Source: Cyanobacteriota bacterium
GTDB taxonomy: Bacteria > Cyanobacteriota > Cyanobacteriia > PCC-6307 > Cyanobiaceae
Assembly: GCA_947463165.1 (NCBI GenBank)
Contig: CANHSW010000085.1
Span: 1-8,215 of the forward strand
DNA: 8,215 bases
Direction: 5' to 3'
Numbering within the stretch: position 1 is the first letter of the stretch; each line of letters opens with the position of its first letter. This document shows, one piece after another, positions 1-6,600 of this stretch. The notes below the pieces were generated by a model. The model was given only the letters and a program-made list of their open reading frames with translations. It did not search any database and was not told where the DNA came from. Made by a program: the position numbers and the translations under genes.

Positions 1-674
1 GAAGCAAAGCTGGCTCCCCCCATGCCATCGCGGCCGGTGGTGCTGCCCACGTAGATCACCGGATAACCCACCCCCTCGGCGCCCGAGCAGACGATCGCCT
101 CGGTTTCCATCAGCCCCAGGGCCATGGCATTGACCAGGGGGTTGCCGGAATAGCTGGCATCAAAGGCCACCTCGCCGCCCACCGTGGGCACCCCCACGCA
201 ATTGCCGTAGTGGGCAATGCCAGCCACCACCCCCTGCATCAGGCCCACATTGCGGGGGTCTTCCAGCGGCCCAAAGCGCAGGGCATTGAGCAGGGCGATC
301 GGCCGGGCCCCCATCGTGAAGATGTCCCGCAGGATGCCGCCAACACCGGTGGCGGCCCCCTGAAAGGGCTCCACGGCGGAGGGATGGTTGTGGCTCTCAA
401 TTTTGAAAGCCAGCCGCTGGCCCTCCCCCAGATCCACCACGCCGGCATTTTCACCGGGCCCCACCAGGATGCGGGGGCCGGTGGTGGGAAAGCCCTGCAG
501 CAGCGGCCGGGAGTTGCGATAACAGCAGTGCTCAGACCACATCACGCCAAACATGCCCAACTCGGCTCGGTTGGGGGCCCTGCCCAGGCGCTTGCAGATT
601 TCTTCGTAATCGGCCTGGCTGAGGTTTTCCTTTTTCAGTGCCTCTGGCACCGCATAGTCGGGAGCAGCCAGCAC
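1..674 (-). CDS. purL: Phosphoribosylformylglycinamidine synthase II, N-terminal part (runs off left edge)
   Basis: PurL makes formylglycinamidine ribonucleotide (FGAM) from FGAR, glutamine and ATP in cytosolic de novo purine synthesis; in the small-PurL type it acts with PurQ and PurS. I translated 224 codons without a stop. They carry family landmarks: [20 protein letters not shown] near residues 40-59, VGPGENAG near 71-78, [20 protein letters not shown] at 94-113, [10 protein letters not shown] near 116-125 and [17 protein letters not shown] further on, ending in [14 protein letters not shown] at the window edge. A full small PurL is nearly 800 residues, so about 70% lies outside. The start is uncertain. 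An in-frame TGA at 681-683 limits the N-terminus, and the only usual start codon before the conserved part is GTG at 672-674 ([20 protein letters not shown]). No ribosome binding site is well placed; a GGAG at 693-696 is 18 nt away. It lies downstream of dnaN and the PRC gene, as in other picocyanobacteria. Identity is secure; the start is less so. Confidence 0.95.
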   Translation of the reverse strand, partial: MLAAPDYAVPEALKKENLSQADYEEICKRLGRAPNRAELGMFGVMWSEHCCYRNSRPLLQGFPTTGPRILVGPGENAGVVDLGEGQRLAFKIESHNHPSAVEPFQGAATGVGGILRDIFTMGARPIALLNALRFGPLEDPRNVGLMQGVVAGIAHYGNCVGVPTVGGEVAFDASYSGNPLVNAMALGLMETEAIVCSGAEGVGYPVIYVGSTTGRDGMGGASFA

Positions 675-730
675 GGCCAGTCAGTCAGTTGGCTCCAGTG
701 TGGCCGAGCGACCAACGCCAGCGGCAGTTC

Positions 731-790
731 AAACCCAACCAGCTCAAATTCCGCCGGTTCAAATCCAGCCAGCTAAAACTCAGCCAGCTC
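731..790. repeat. 15-bp degenerate tandem repeat between the PRC gene and purL
   Basis: Four consecutive 15-bp units (731-745, 746-760, 761-775, 776-790) are followed by a partial fifth (from 791) that runs into the end of the PRC gene. Each begins AAA and most follow the pattern AAATCCAGCCAGCTC; 716-730 is a weaker sixth match. Read on the minus strand the unit is GCT-GGC-TGG-ATT-TGA, so the PRC gene's own last codons and stop (789-791) are one unit. The same frame meets further TGA stops at 780, 759, 744 and 729. The unit at 774 has TAA on the plus strand (TTA on the minus) in place of TCA. Confidence 0.75.
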
Positions 791-1700
791 AAATCCAGGG
801 GTCGTTGGCATCGTCGCCTGGGTCTGGGGCGGATTGGCTGGGGCGCGACTCATTTGGGCGCGGCTGGCGGGGGCGCGGCTCAAGGGGGAGAGACTCACGG
901 GATCGCGACTGGCGGGGCGGTAGCGGCGAGCGCCGTTTCGATCGGCTCAACGGCCCATCGGGCTGCTCATACAGCTCAGCATTGCCGGCCTCGGGGCGCT
1001 GGGGTTCCCCGGGGTTCGCATCGGTCCATTCCCAGGGCTCATCGGCAAAATCCGCCTGGCCGGAGGAGCGATCCGGGGGGTTGATCCCATCCCAGGGCGG
1101 CTCCTCCAGCCAGCCCTCCAGCCGCTGCTCGAAATTGGAGCCGGCCTCTTGCATCTGCTCGCGCCAACGGCGGGAGCGGCTCATTAGTTGCTGGCGCACA
1201 CTGGCCCGGGCCAGGGGCAGATCATCGAGCGATAGCAGGTTGGTGAACACCAAACCGGGCCGCTGATCGACGATCCGATCGGTGGTCAACCGCCAGCGGC
1301 TGCTGCCCGGCAGGCGGGGGTCGCTGCGGCTCACCAGGTAATGCAGGATCTGACCGGTTTTGCGATCCACCGCGGCATCCACCAAGCTGCCGATGGGCTG
1401 CTGCTGGCGATCGAGCAGGGCGGCGTCAAACAGGGTGGGCAGCTGCTGCACCGTGTCGCTGTCGGTTTCCGCCGGCTCCCCCTGCACCAACAGCTCCAGC
1501 TCGCCCAGATCGCGCAGCTGGTTCAGCCGCCACACCAGGCGGCGATCGGTGAACAGCGAAGGCCGGCTCACCCAGCCCAGCAGCCGATGGACCGGCGGAT
1601 GCATCCAGGCCATCACCCCCACCCCCTGGTCCAAACCTTGGGAGCAGCGCACGCGCAGCCTGAGCAGATCGCGTACCAGCAGCTGATCTGGAAGGCTCAA
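789..1700 (-). CDS. PRC-barrel-like conserved protein between dnaN and purL, with repetitive Arg/Pro tail
   Basis: This 303-residue protein resembles the picocyanobacterial family usually found between dnaN and purL; its function is unknown. PRC-barrel domains are small beta-barrels found in RNA-processing and photosynthesis proteins, so a role in RNA or complex assembly is only a guess. Residues 1-90 hold a conserved stretch (VMAWMHPPVHRLLGWVSRPS at 29-48). Residues about 92-155 look like a PRC barrel (LLDRQQQPIGSLVDAAVDRK, SRWRLTTDRIVDQRPG), followed by a basic helical stretch near 165-200 and GWLEEPPWD at 196-204. From about 205 it is low-complexity and probably disordered, with pentapeptide repeats at 261-290. 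There is no signal peptide or membrane segment. The start is TTG at 1698-1700: upstream in frame there is no ATG or GTG before a TGA at 1728-1730, and the next ATG would remove the first 29 residues. The gene begins 4 bp after the dnaN stop, so the two are probably co-transcribed. Confidence 0.85.
   Translation of the reverse strand: MSLPDQLLVRDLLRLRVRCSQGLDQGVGVMAWMHPPVHRLLGWVSRPSLFTDRRLVWRLNQLRDLGELELLVQGEPAETDSDTVQQLPTLFDAALLDRQQQPIGSLVDAAVDRKTGQILHYLVSRSDPRLPGSSRWRLTTDRIVDQRPGLVFTNLLSLDDLPLARASVRQQLMSRSRRWREQMQEAGSNFEQRLEGWLEEPPWDGINPPDRSSGQADFADEPWEWTDANPGEPQRPEAGNAELYEQPDGPLSRSKRRSPLPPRQSRSRESLPLEPRPRQPRPNESRPSQSAPDPGDDANDPWI
832..921. repeat. Six 15-bp units encoding pentapeptide repeats in the PRC protein tail
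   Basis: Units start at 832, 847, 862, 877, 892 and 907. Typical copies are GACTCATTTGGGCGC and GGCTGGCGGGGGCGC. On the minus strand they encode roughly residues 261-290 of the PRC protein, a series of the form R-P-x-[E/Q]-[S/P] (RPRQP, RPNES, RPSQS). The period is clear although single units differ at several bases. The unit sequence is unrelated to the repeat at 731-790, and the two arrays are not in register. Confidence 0.8.
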
Positions 1701-1704
1701 GCGG

Positions 1705-2928
1705 TTACTGGCGCACCTGCACGGGCATCACCAGGTAGGTGAAGCGGCTCTCATCGATGGGGGTGAGCACCACCGGGGTGGTGGGAGCGTTGCAAGACAA
1801 CGCCAACTGATCGCCGGTCATCGCTTTGAGACCATCGAGCAGGTAGCGCACGTTGAAGGCAATTTGCAGGTCATCGCCGGCGATCTCAGCCGCTACGGCC
1901 TCGGAGCCGCTGCCCACGTCGCCGCCATCGGCCTGGATCAGCAACTTGCCAAGCCCAGCTTCCACACTGATCTTCACCACATTGTTCTGTTGATCGGCCA
2001 GCACCGCCACCCGCTCCAGTGCCGCCAACAGCGGCCGGCGTTCCACCACGATGCGGCGGGTGAAGCTGGCGGGGATCAGCTGGCGGTAATTGGGATAGAT
2101 GCCATCGAGGGTGCGACTGGTGAGCAGCTGATCGGCCCAGTGCACCACCACCTGGCCCCGGTCGGAGAACAGGCTTAGCGGTTCGTCGGAGTGGCGAGCC
2201 GAAAGCAACCGCTCCAGCTCCCGCAGGGAACGGGCCGGCACCGTAACGGCGAACGGTTCTTCGTCTTGAGCTGCCGTTTCCGGATCTACACCTTGGCTAT
2301 CCAAGCCTTGGCTATCCATAGCTTGGCGATCAGTGGATGCCTGATCCGCGCCTTTAGATGCGGCGGCGTTTTCCAACTGCAGCACTGCCAGGCGATGGCC
2401 GTCGGTGGCGGCGCATTCCAAGGTGTTGCCGTGCAGCTGCAGGTGGACGCCGGTGAGCAGTTGCTTGGCTTCATCACCACTACTGGCAAACAGGGTCGCC
2501 CGCAGCCCCTTCACCAGGGCGTCTGCCTGCAGGCGGATGGGGTTGCCGCTCTGCTCCAGGGGTAGATCGGGAAAATCTTCGGCGGGCATGCCGCGCATCT
2601 GAAAACTGCCCGACTGACTGGTCAGTTCCACCTGCTCGCTGTCAGGAGCGCAGCTGAGGGTGATCGGACTGTCGGAGGAGAGCCGGGCCACGATTTCGCC
2701 GAACAGGCGGGCCGGCAGGGTGATCTCGCCACTGGTGGTCACCGTGGCCGGGATGCTCGTTTGGATGCCGAGGTTGAGATCGAAACCGGTGAGGCTGATG
2801 CTGCCGGTGCCGGCATCGGCCGTGAGCAGCACGTTGGCCAACACCGGGTGGGTGGGCCGGCTAGCCACGGCTCGACTCACCAACTGCAGGCTGGAACTCA
2901 GTTCCGATTGAGAGCAGACCAGCTTCAT
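1705..2928 (-). CDS. dnaN: DNA polymerase III subunit beta (sliding clamp)
   Basis: DnaN forms a ring-shaped homodimer that encircles DNA and tethers DNA polymerase III and other replication and repair proteins. The 407-residue product starts MKLVCSQSELSSSLQLVSRA and has clamp landmarks: RPTHPVLANVLLTA at 24-37, FQMRGMPAEDFPDLP at 109-123, ATDGHRLAVLQLE at 174-186 (matching the ATDGHRLAV signature), DGIYPNYRQLIP at 275-286 and a C-terminal YLVMPVQVRQ, equivalent to the VMPM end of the E. coli clamp that shapes the partner-binding pocket. It is longer than E. coli DnaN (366 residues), partly through an acidic, low-complexity insert at about 188-222. ATG at 2926-2928 matches the family start; no Shine-Dalgarno is evident, which is common in cyanobacteria. 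It heads the probable dnaN-PRC-purL unit and lies next to the candidate origin, as in other picocyanobacteria and S. elongatus PCC 7942. Confidence 0.97.
   Translation of the reverse strand: MKLVCSQSELSSSLQLVSRAVASRPTHPVLANVLLTADAGTGSISLTGFDLNLGIQTSIPATVTTSGEITLPARLFGEIVARLSSDSPITLSCAPDSEQVELTSQSGSFQMRGMPAEDFPDLPLEQSGNPIRLQADALVKGLRATLFASSGDEAKQLLTGVHLQLHGNTLECAATDGHRLAVLQLENAAASKGADQASTDRQAMDSQGLDSQGVDPETAAQDEEPFAVTVPARSLRELERLLSARHSDEPLSLFSDRGQVVVHWADQLLTSRTLDGIYPNYRQLIPASFTRRIVVERRPLLAALERVAVLADQQNNVVKISVEAGLGKLLIQADGGDVGSGSEAVAAEIAGDDLQIAFNVRYLLDGLKAMTGDQLALSCNAPTTPVVLTPIDESRFTYLVMPVQVRQ
2278..2337. repeat. 15-bp tandem repeats in the dnaN insert
   Basis: CCTTGGCTATCCAAG (2291-2305) and CCTTGGCTATCCATA (2306-2320) are near-identical, followed by a diverged GCTTGGCGATCAGTG (2321-2335). 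In the protein these are pentapeptides STDRQ, AMDSQ, GLDSQ and GVDPE (residues 198-217). They lie between the ATDGHRLAV block and the FAVTVPARSLRELERLL block, where most clamps have a short connection. Confidence 0.75.
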
Positions 2929-3046
2929 GGAGTGGGGGCAGGGCCTGTTGGTGTGCCCAAGACGGCAGCCACACCCCAGCGATGCCTCTGATTCTGCAAT
3001 GCCGTTTGCTCCCTGCTCAGCCCGCTGGGGGGCGGGGAAACCGCAC

Positions 3047-3055
3047 TTTTCCCCA
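3047..3055 (+). promoter_or_regulatory. DnaA box-like site TTTTCCCCA
   Basis: One mismatch from TTTTCCACA. It lies on the dnaN side of the AT-rich tract. Confidence 0.4.
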
Positions 3056-3076
3056 AACCGGCCGGCTCGCTTCTAC

Positions 3077-3114
3077 GTAAAGAAATAGATTTTTTAAATT
3101 AAAAAAGAAATAAC
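3077..3114. other. AT-rich tract, possible DNA unwinding element
   Basis: About 38 bases that are nearly all A/T, in sharp contrast to the GC-rich sequence to the left (3001-3070). It contains a perfect 17-base palindrome, TTTTTTAA-A-TTAAAAAA (3090-3106). Its position between a DnaA-like site at 3047 and the better box at 3252 would suit strand opening in an origin. It could instead help end transcripts. Confidence 0.45.
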
Positions 3115-3140
3115 CAGTAGTCGTAGGGGCTGGGGAATCT

Positions 3141-3158
3141 GCGGAAACAGGCTTCCGC
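3141..3158. repeat. Inverted repeat GCGGAA/TTCCGC
   Basis: Perfect 6-bp arms at 3141-3146 and 3153-3158 with a 6-base loop, overlapping the weak DnaA-like TGCGGAAAC at 3140-3148. Confidence 0.4.
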
Positions 3159-3251
3159 GCCAACTGGGGCCTTGGTTATGGCTGGTTTAGGCCTGGGGAT
3201 AGCTGATTTTATTTTTGGGAAAAAATACCAATTTCCTCAGATTCCCGCCCC

Positions 3252-3260
3252 TGTGGAAAA
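3252..3260 (-). promoter_or_regulatory. DnaA box, exact TTTTCCACA
   Basis: The plus strand reads TGTGGAAAA, the reverse complement of TTTTCCACA, the box reported for the S. elongatus dnaN-linked origin. It is one base from the E. coli TTATCCACA. It is the best single DnaA site in the window and lies roughly mid-way between dnaN and uvrA. Confidence 0.6.
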
Positions 3261-3315
3261 GCGTCGATTGATTCTGATGGCAGCTCGCCTTGTTTCTCCC
3301 CATCCTTACAGGTGT

Positions 3316-3324
3316 TTTTCCCCA
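3316..3324 (+). promoter_or_regulatory. DnaA box-like site TTTTCCCCA next to a hairpin
   Basis: One mismatch from TTTTCCACA. Its last three bases overlap the first arm of the hairpin at 3322-3337. Confidence 0.4.
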
Positions 3325-3337
3325 GGTCAAAACCTGG
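3322..3337. repeat. 6-bp hairpin CCAGGT-CAAA-ACCTGG
   Basis: Perfect arms with a 4-base loop, three bases before the larger 13-bp inverted repeat. No T-tract follows on either strand, so it does not look like a standard terminator. Confidence 0.6.
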
Positions 3338-3339
3338 AC

Positions 3340-3377
3340 CCAGCAGAGGCGATCGCCAGACCTCTCGCCTCTGCTGG
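3340..3377. repeat. 13-bp perfect inverted repeat containing a HIP1 site
   Basis: CCAGCAGAGGCGA (3340-3352) and TCGCCTCTGCTGG (3365-3377) are exact reverse complements with a 12-base loop. The cyanobacterial HIP1 octamer GCGATCGC (3349-3356) straddles the inner end of the left arm and is itself palindromic, so two alternative foldings compete. It is the strongest stem I found in the window. It lacks a U-tract. It could serve origin structure, transcript ending or RNA stability. Confidence 0.75.
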
Positions 3378-3408
3378 CCCATGGCTGGCCCCTGCCGGAG
3401 GAAATAAT

Positions 3409-3436
3409 TTTTTCTGCGATTCCAGCCGCAGAAAAA
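3409..3436. repeat. 10-bp perfect inverted repeat TTTTTCTGCG/CGCAGAAAAA
   Basis: Arms are at 3409-3418 and 3427-3436 with an 8-base loop (ATTCCAGC). The runs of T and A are at the outer ends, so on both strands the T-tract comes before the stem and the A-tract after it, the reverse of an intrinsic terminator. This fits a protein-binding dyad better than a terminator. Confidence 0.65.
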
Positions 3437-3619
3437 TGCAAATACTCTAATTTTATTGCAGCATCGTATAGTTTACGTCGCTGAGAAGTAGAGGTAAGAA
3501 TTTGACGCTTAAATACTAGATTTTTTGGTATTTATCTGCTAAATTTTGGAGCCGCTAAGTGCTGGAGCTGTAATTATGTGGCTGCTATTATTTAATATGT
3601 ATGATTTCTGATGGATTGC

Positions 3620-6600
3620 TTAGGCCGCTGTTGGCTGGGGTGGATGCTGTTTGAGCACCTGCTTTAGATATCTGCCCGTATGACTGCTGGGGTGTTCAGC
3701 CACCTGTTCTGGGGTGCCGCACACCACAATTTCGCCGCCTTTGTCGCCACCTTCTGGGCCGAGATCGATGATCCAGTCGGCACAGCGAATTACATCGAGG
3801 TTGTGTTCAATCACCAGAATTGAATTGCCCTTATCCACCAGCCGCTGCATCACATCCATCAGCTTGTGCACGTCATAGAAGCTGAGGCCGGTGGTGGGTT
3901 CGTCAATTAAGTAGAGCGTTTTGCCTGTAGCGCGCTTGGATAATTCGGTGGCCAGCTTCACCCGCTGGGCTTCTCCGCCGGAGAGGGTGGGTGCCGGCTG
4001 GCCCAGCTTTATATAGCCGAGGCCCACATCCACCAGGGTGCGCAGCCGGTCGGCGGCCTGGGGAATGGCGGCGAATTCATCTGCCGCCTGCTCCACCGTC
4101 ATCTCCAGCACATCGGCAATCGTATGGCCTCTATAGGTAACCTGCAGGGTTTCGCGATTATACCTTGCCCCCTTGCATACGTCGCATTGCACATATACAT
4201 CTGGCAGGAAGTTCATCTCGATCACATTCACGCCCTGGCCGCTGCAGGATTCACAGCGCCCGCCTTTCACATTGAAGCTGAACTGGCCCACCTGATAGCC
4301 CCGGGCCTTGGCCTCCACCGTGGCGGCAAACACCTGGCGGATGGGATCAAAGCTGCCGGTGTAGGTGGCGGGGTTGGAGCGGGGGGTGCGGCCGATTGGA
4401 CTCTGGTCAATTACGATCACCTTGTCGATCGACTTGATTCCTTTCAGCTCTTCTAGACCGGCGGGGAAAGGTACTTTCAAGCCCAGGCGATGTTCTAGGG
4501 CTGGATGTAGCAGTTCGTTCACCAGGGTGCTCTTGCCGCTACCGCTCACGCCGGTAACGCACACCAGCCGACCCAGCGGCACCTCCAGATCAAAGCCGGC
4601 GAGGTTGTTGCGCTGACAGCCCGTCAAAGTGAGCTGACGGGATCCAGCAATGCGGCGTTCCGCCGGGGTGGGGATGGAGCGGCGACCACTGAGGTAGGCA
4701 CCAGTAAGCGACTCCTGCGACTCCAGCAGGCTGCGCAGATCGCCCTGGGCCACGATGTGGCCGCCGTGCACGCCGGCACCGGGACCGATGTCAACTACAT
4801 AGTCAGCGGCGCGGATTGTGTCTTCGTCGTGCTCGACGACGATTAGGGAGTTGCCGAGGTCGCGCAGCTTGATCAAGGTGGCCAGCAAGCGATCGTTATC
4901 GCGCTGGTGCAGGCCAATGCTCGGCTCATCCAGCACGTAGAGCACCCCGGTGAGACCAGCGCCAATCTGGGTGGCCAGGCGAATGCGCTGGGCCTCGCCG
5001 CCGGAGAGGGTCATCGCCGGGCGATCAAGGCTGAGGTAGTCGAGCCCCACATCGAGCAGGAACTTCAGCCGCATGCGAATCTCCCGCAGCACCAGATCGC
5101 CGATCTGGATCTGGCGCGAACTCAACAGCGGTTCCGCCCCCTCACTCTCGCCCACTCCCATCAACTTCTCAATGCGACGCAGGCTCTCGCCAACGCTGGT
5201 GCCAGTGAGCTCATGGATGCGATAGGGACCTACCCGCACCGCCAGGGCTTCTGGCTTCAGTCGCAGGCCCTGGCAGCTGGCACAGGGCACCAGCTCCAGA
5301 TATTTTTCTAGCTTTTGGCGCACCGACTCCCCGTTGGCATCCGCCAACTGGCGCTCCAAGATCGGTAAAATTCCCTCAAATGGCCGCTGGTATGTTTGGC
5401 CTTTGCGATAGCGGCTGTCGGCCTGGATCGCAATTGGCTCCTGGCTGCCATGCAGCAATACCTGGCGCTGCTCATCGAGCAACTGGTTCCAGGGGGTTTT
5501 AATTTCAAAGCCATAGGCCTCGCCCACTGAGTAGAGCAGGGAGAAGTAATAGGCGTTGTCCTTCTCGGCCCAGGGGGCTACGGCGGCATACACCGGTAGC
5601 GATGGATCCGGAATCACCCGTTCAAAGGTGAACTTGCGCAGGAAGCCGATGCCATGGCAAGCGGTGCAGGCGCCGTAGGGACTATTAAACGAAAACAACC
5701 TTGGCGACAATTCTTCCATCACCGCCCCATGCACCGGGCAGGCGAAGTTTTCCGAGTAGAGCCTTTCCTGTTCAATCCCCTCTGGCAAATCCTCGCCGGC
5801 CTTGGGCACCACCTCCACCAGGGCCAGGCCATCGCCGCGTTTCAGGGCCGTGCGCAGCGAATCGGTGAGCCTTTCCTGGATGCCCTCGCGGGCCACCAGT
5901 CGATCCACCACCACCTCGATGTTGTGGACATGGTTCTTGTCCAGCTCGATGTTGTCGGCCAGTTCGCGCACCTCTCCGTTGATCCGCACCCGGGCGAATC
6001 CCTCAGCCACCAGGCCGGAGAGCAACTTCACATGGGTGCCTTTCTTGCCACGCACCAGCGGCGCCAGCAGCTGATAACGGGTGCCCTCCGGCAACTTCAG
6101 GATTTGATCCACCATCTCGTCGATCGACTGGGGCCGGATCGAGCGGTCGCAGTCTGGGCAGTGGGGCTCACCGGCGCGACCAAACAGCAGGCGCAGGTAA
6201 TCCTGGATTTCGGTAACCGTGCCGACGGTGGACCGGGGGTTGTGACTTGTGGATTTCTGATCTATCGAGATGGCTGGTGATAGCCCCTCAATCGCATCCA
6301 CATCCGGCTTGTCCACCTGGCCTAGGAACTGGCGCGCATAGGCCGACAGCGACTCCACATAGCGGCGCTGACCCTCGGCGAAAATCGTGTCGAAAGCCAG
6401 GGAACTCTTGCCGCTGCCGCTCACCCCGGTGAACACCACCAGGCGGTTGCGCGGAATGGTGAGGTCAACATTTTTGAGGTTGTGCTGGCGGGCACCCCGC
6501 ACCCGGATCACATCCTCCAGGCTGCCGCCCTCCAGGCTTCCGCCATTGAGCAGGCGACTGGCCGCGGCATCGGCGGCCAAAGCTGAGGGCTTTAGCTTGG

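Larger units (their letters stand above)
2929..3619. other. Candidate chromosomal replication origin (oriC) upstream of dnaN
   Basis: No convincing gene lies in these 691 bases. The region holds one exact match to the cyanobacterial DnaA box TTTTCCACA (minus strand, 3252-3260), two TTTTCCCCA variants in plus orientation (3047-3055, 3316-3324), weaker relatives at 3140-3148 and 3215-3223, an AT-only palindrome inside a 38-bp AT-rich tract (3077-3114), and perfect inverted repeats at 3141-3158, 3322-3337, 3340-3377 and 3409-3436. From about 3400 to 3619 it is visibly AT-richer than the flanking genes. An origin beside dnaN is established for S. elongatus PCC 7942, and picocyanobacterial genomes are numbered from dnaN. 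The dnaN promoter must also be here but I could not place it. Three convincing boxes is few for an origin, so this is a candidate only. Confidence 0.55.

Noticed and set aside
755..766. GGTTCAAATCC, resembling a tRNA T-loop
   Set aside because: No acceptor, D or anticodon stems surround it, and the flanks are the 15-bp tandem repeats, which explain it.
700..1266. 188-aa plus-strand ORF rich in QPAQI-like repeats
   Set aside because: It is antisense to the PRC gene. Its repeat character comes from the 15-bp arrays, and the rest is Arg/Ser-rich as expected for an antisense reading of GC-rich coding DNA.
3172..3450. Open frames on both strands in the dnaN-uvrA gap (92 aa on plus, 84 aa on minus)
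   Set aside because: They overlap each other and cover the inverted repeats and the DnaA box. Neither has a convincing RBS or any recognisable protein motif.
3511..3533. AAATAC/GTATTT stem with T-run as a terminator for uvrA
   Set aside because: The stem is only six mostly A-T pairs, and the T-run lies in the loop on the plus strand, not after the stem on the minus strand.
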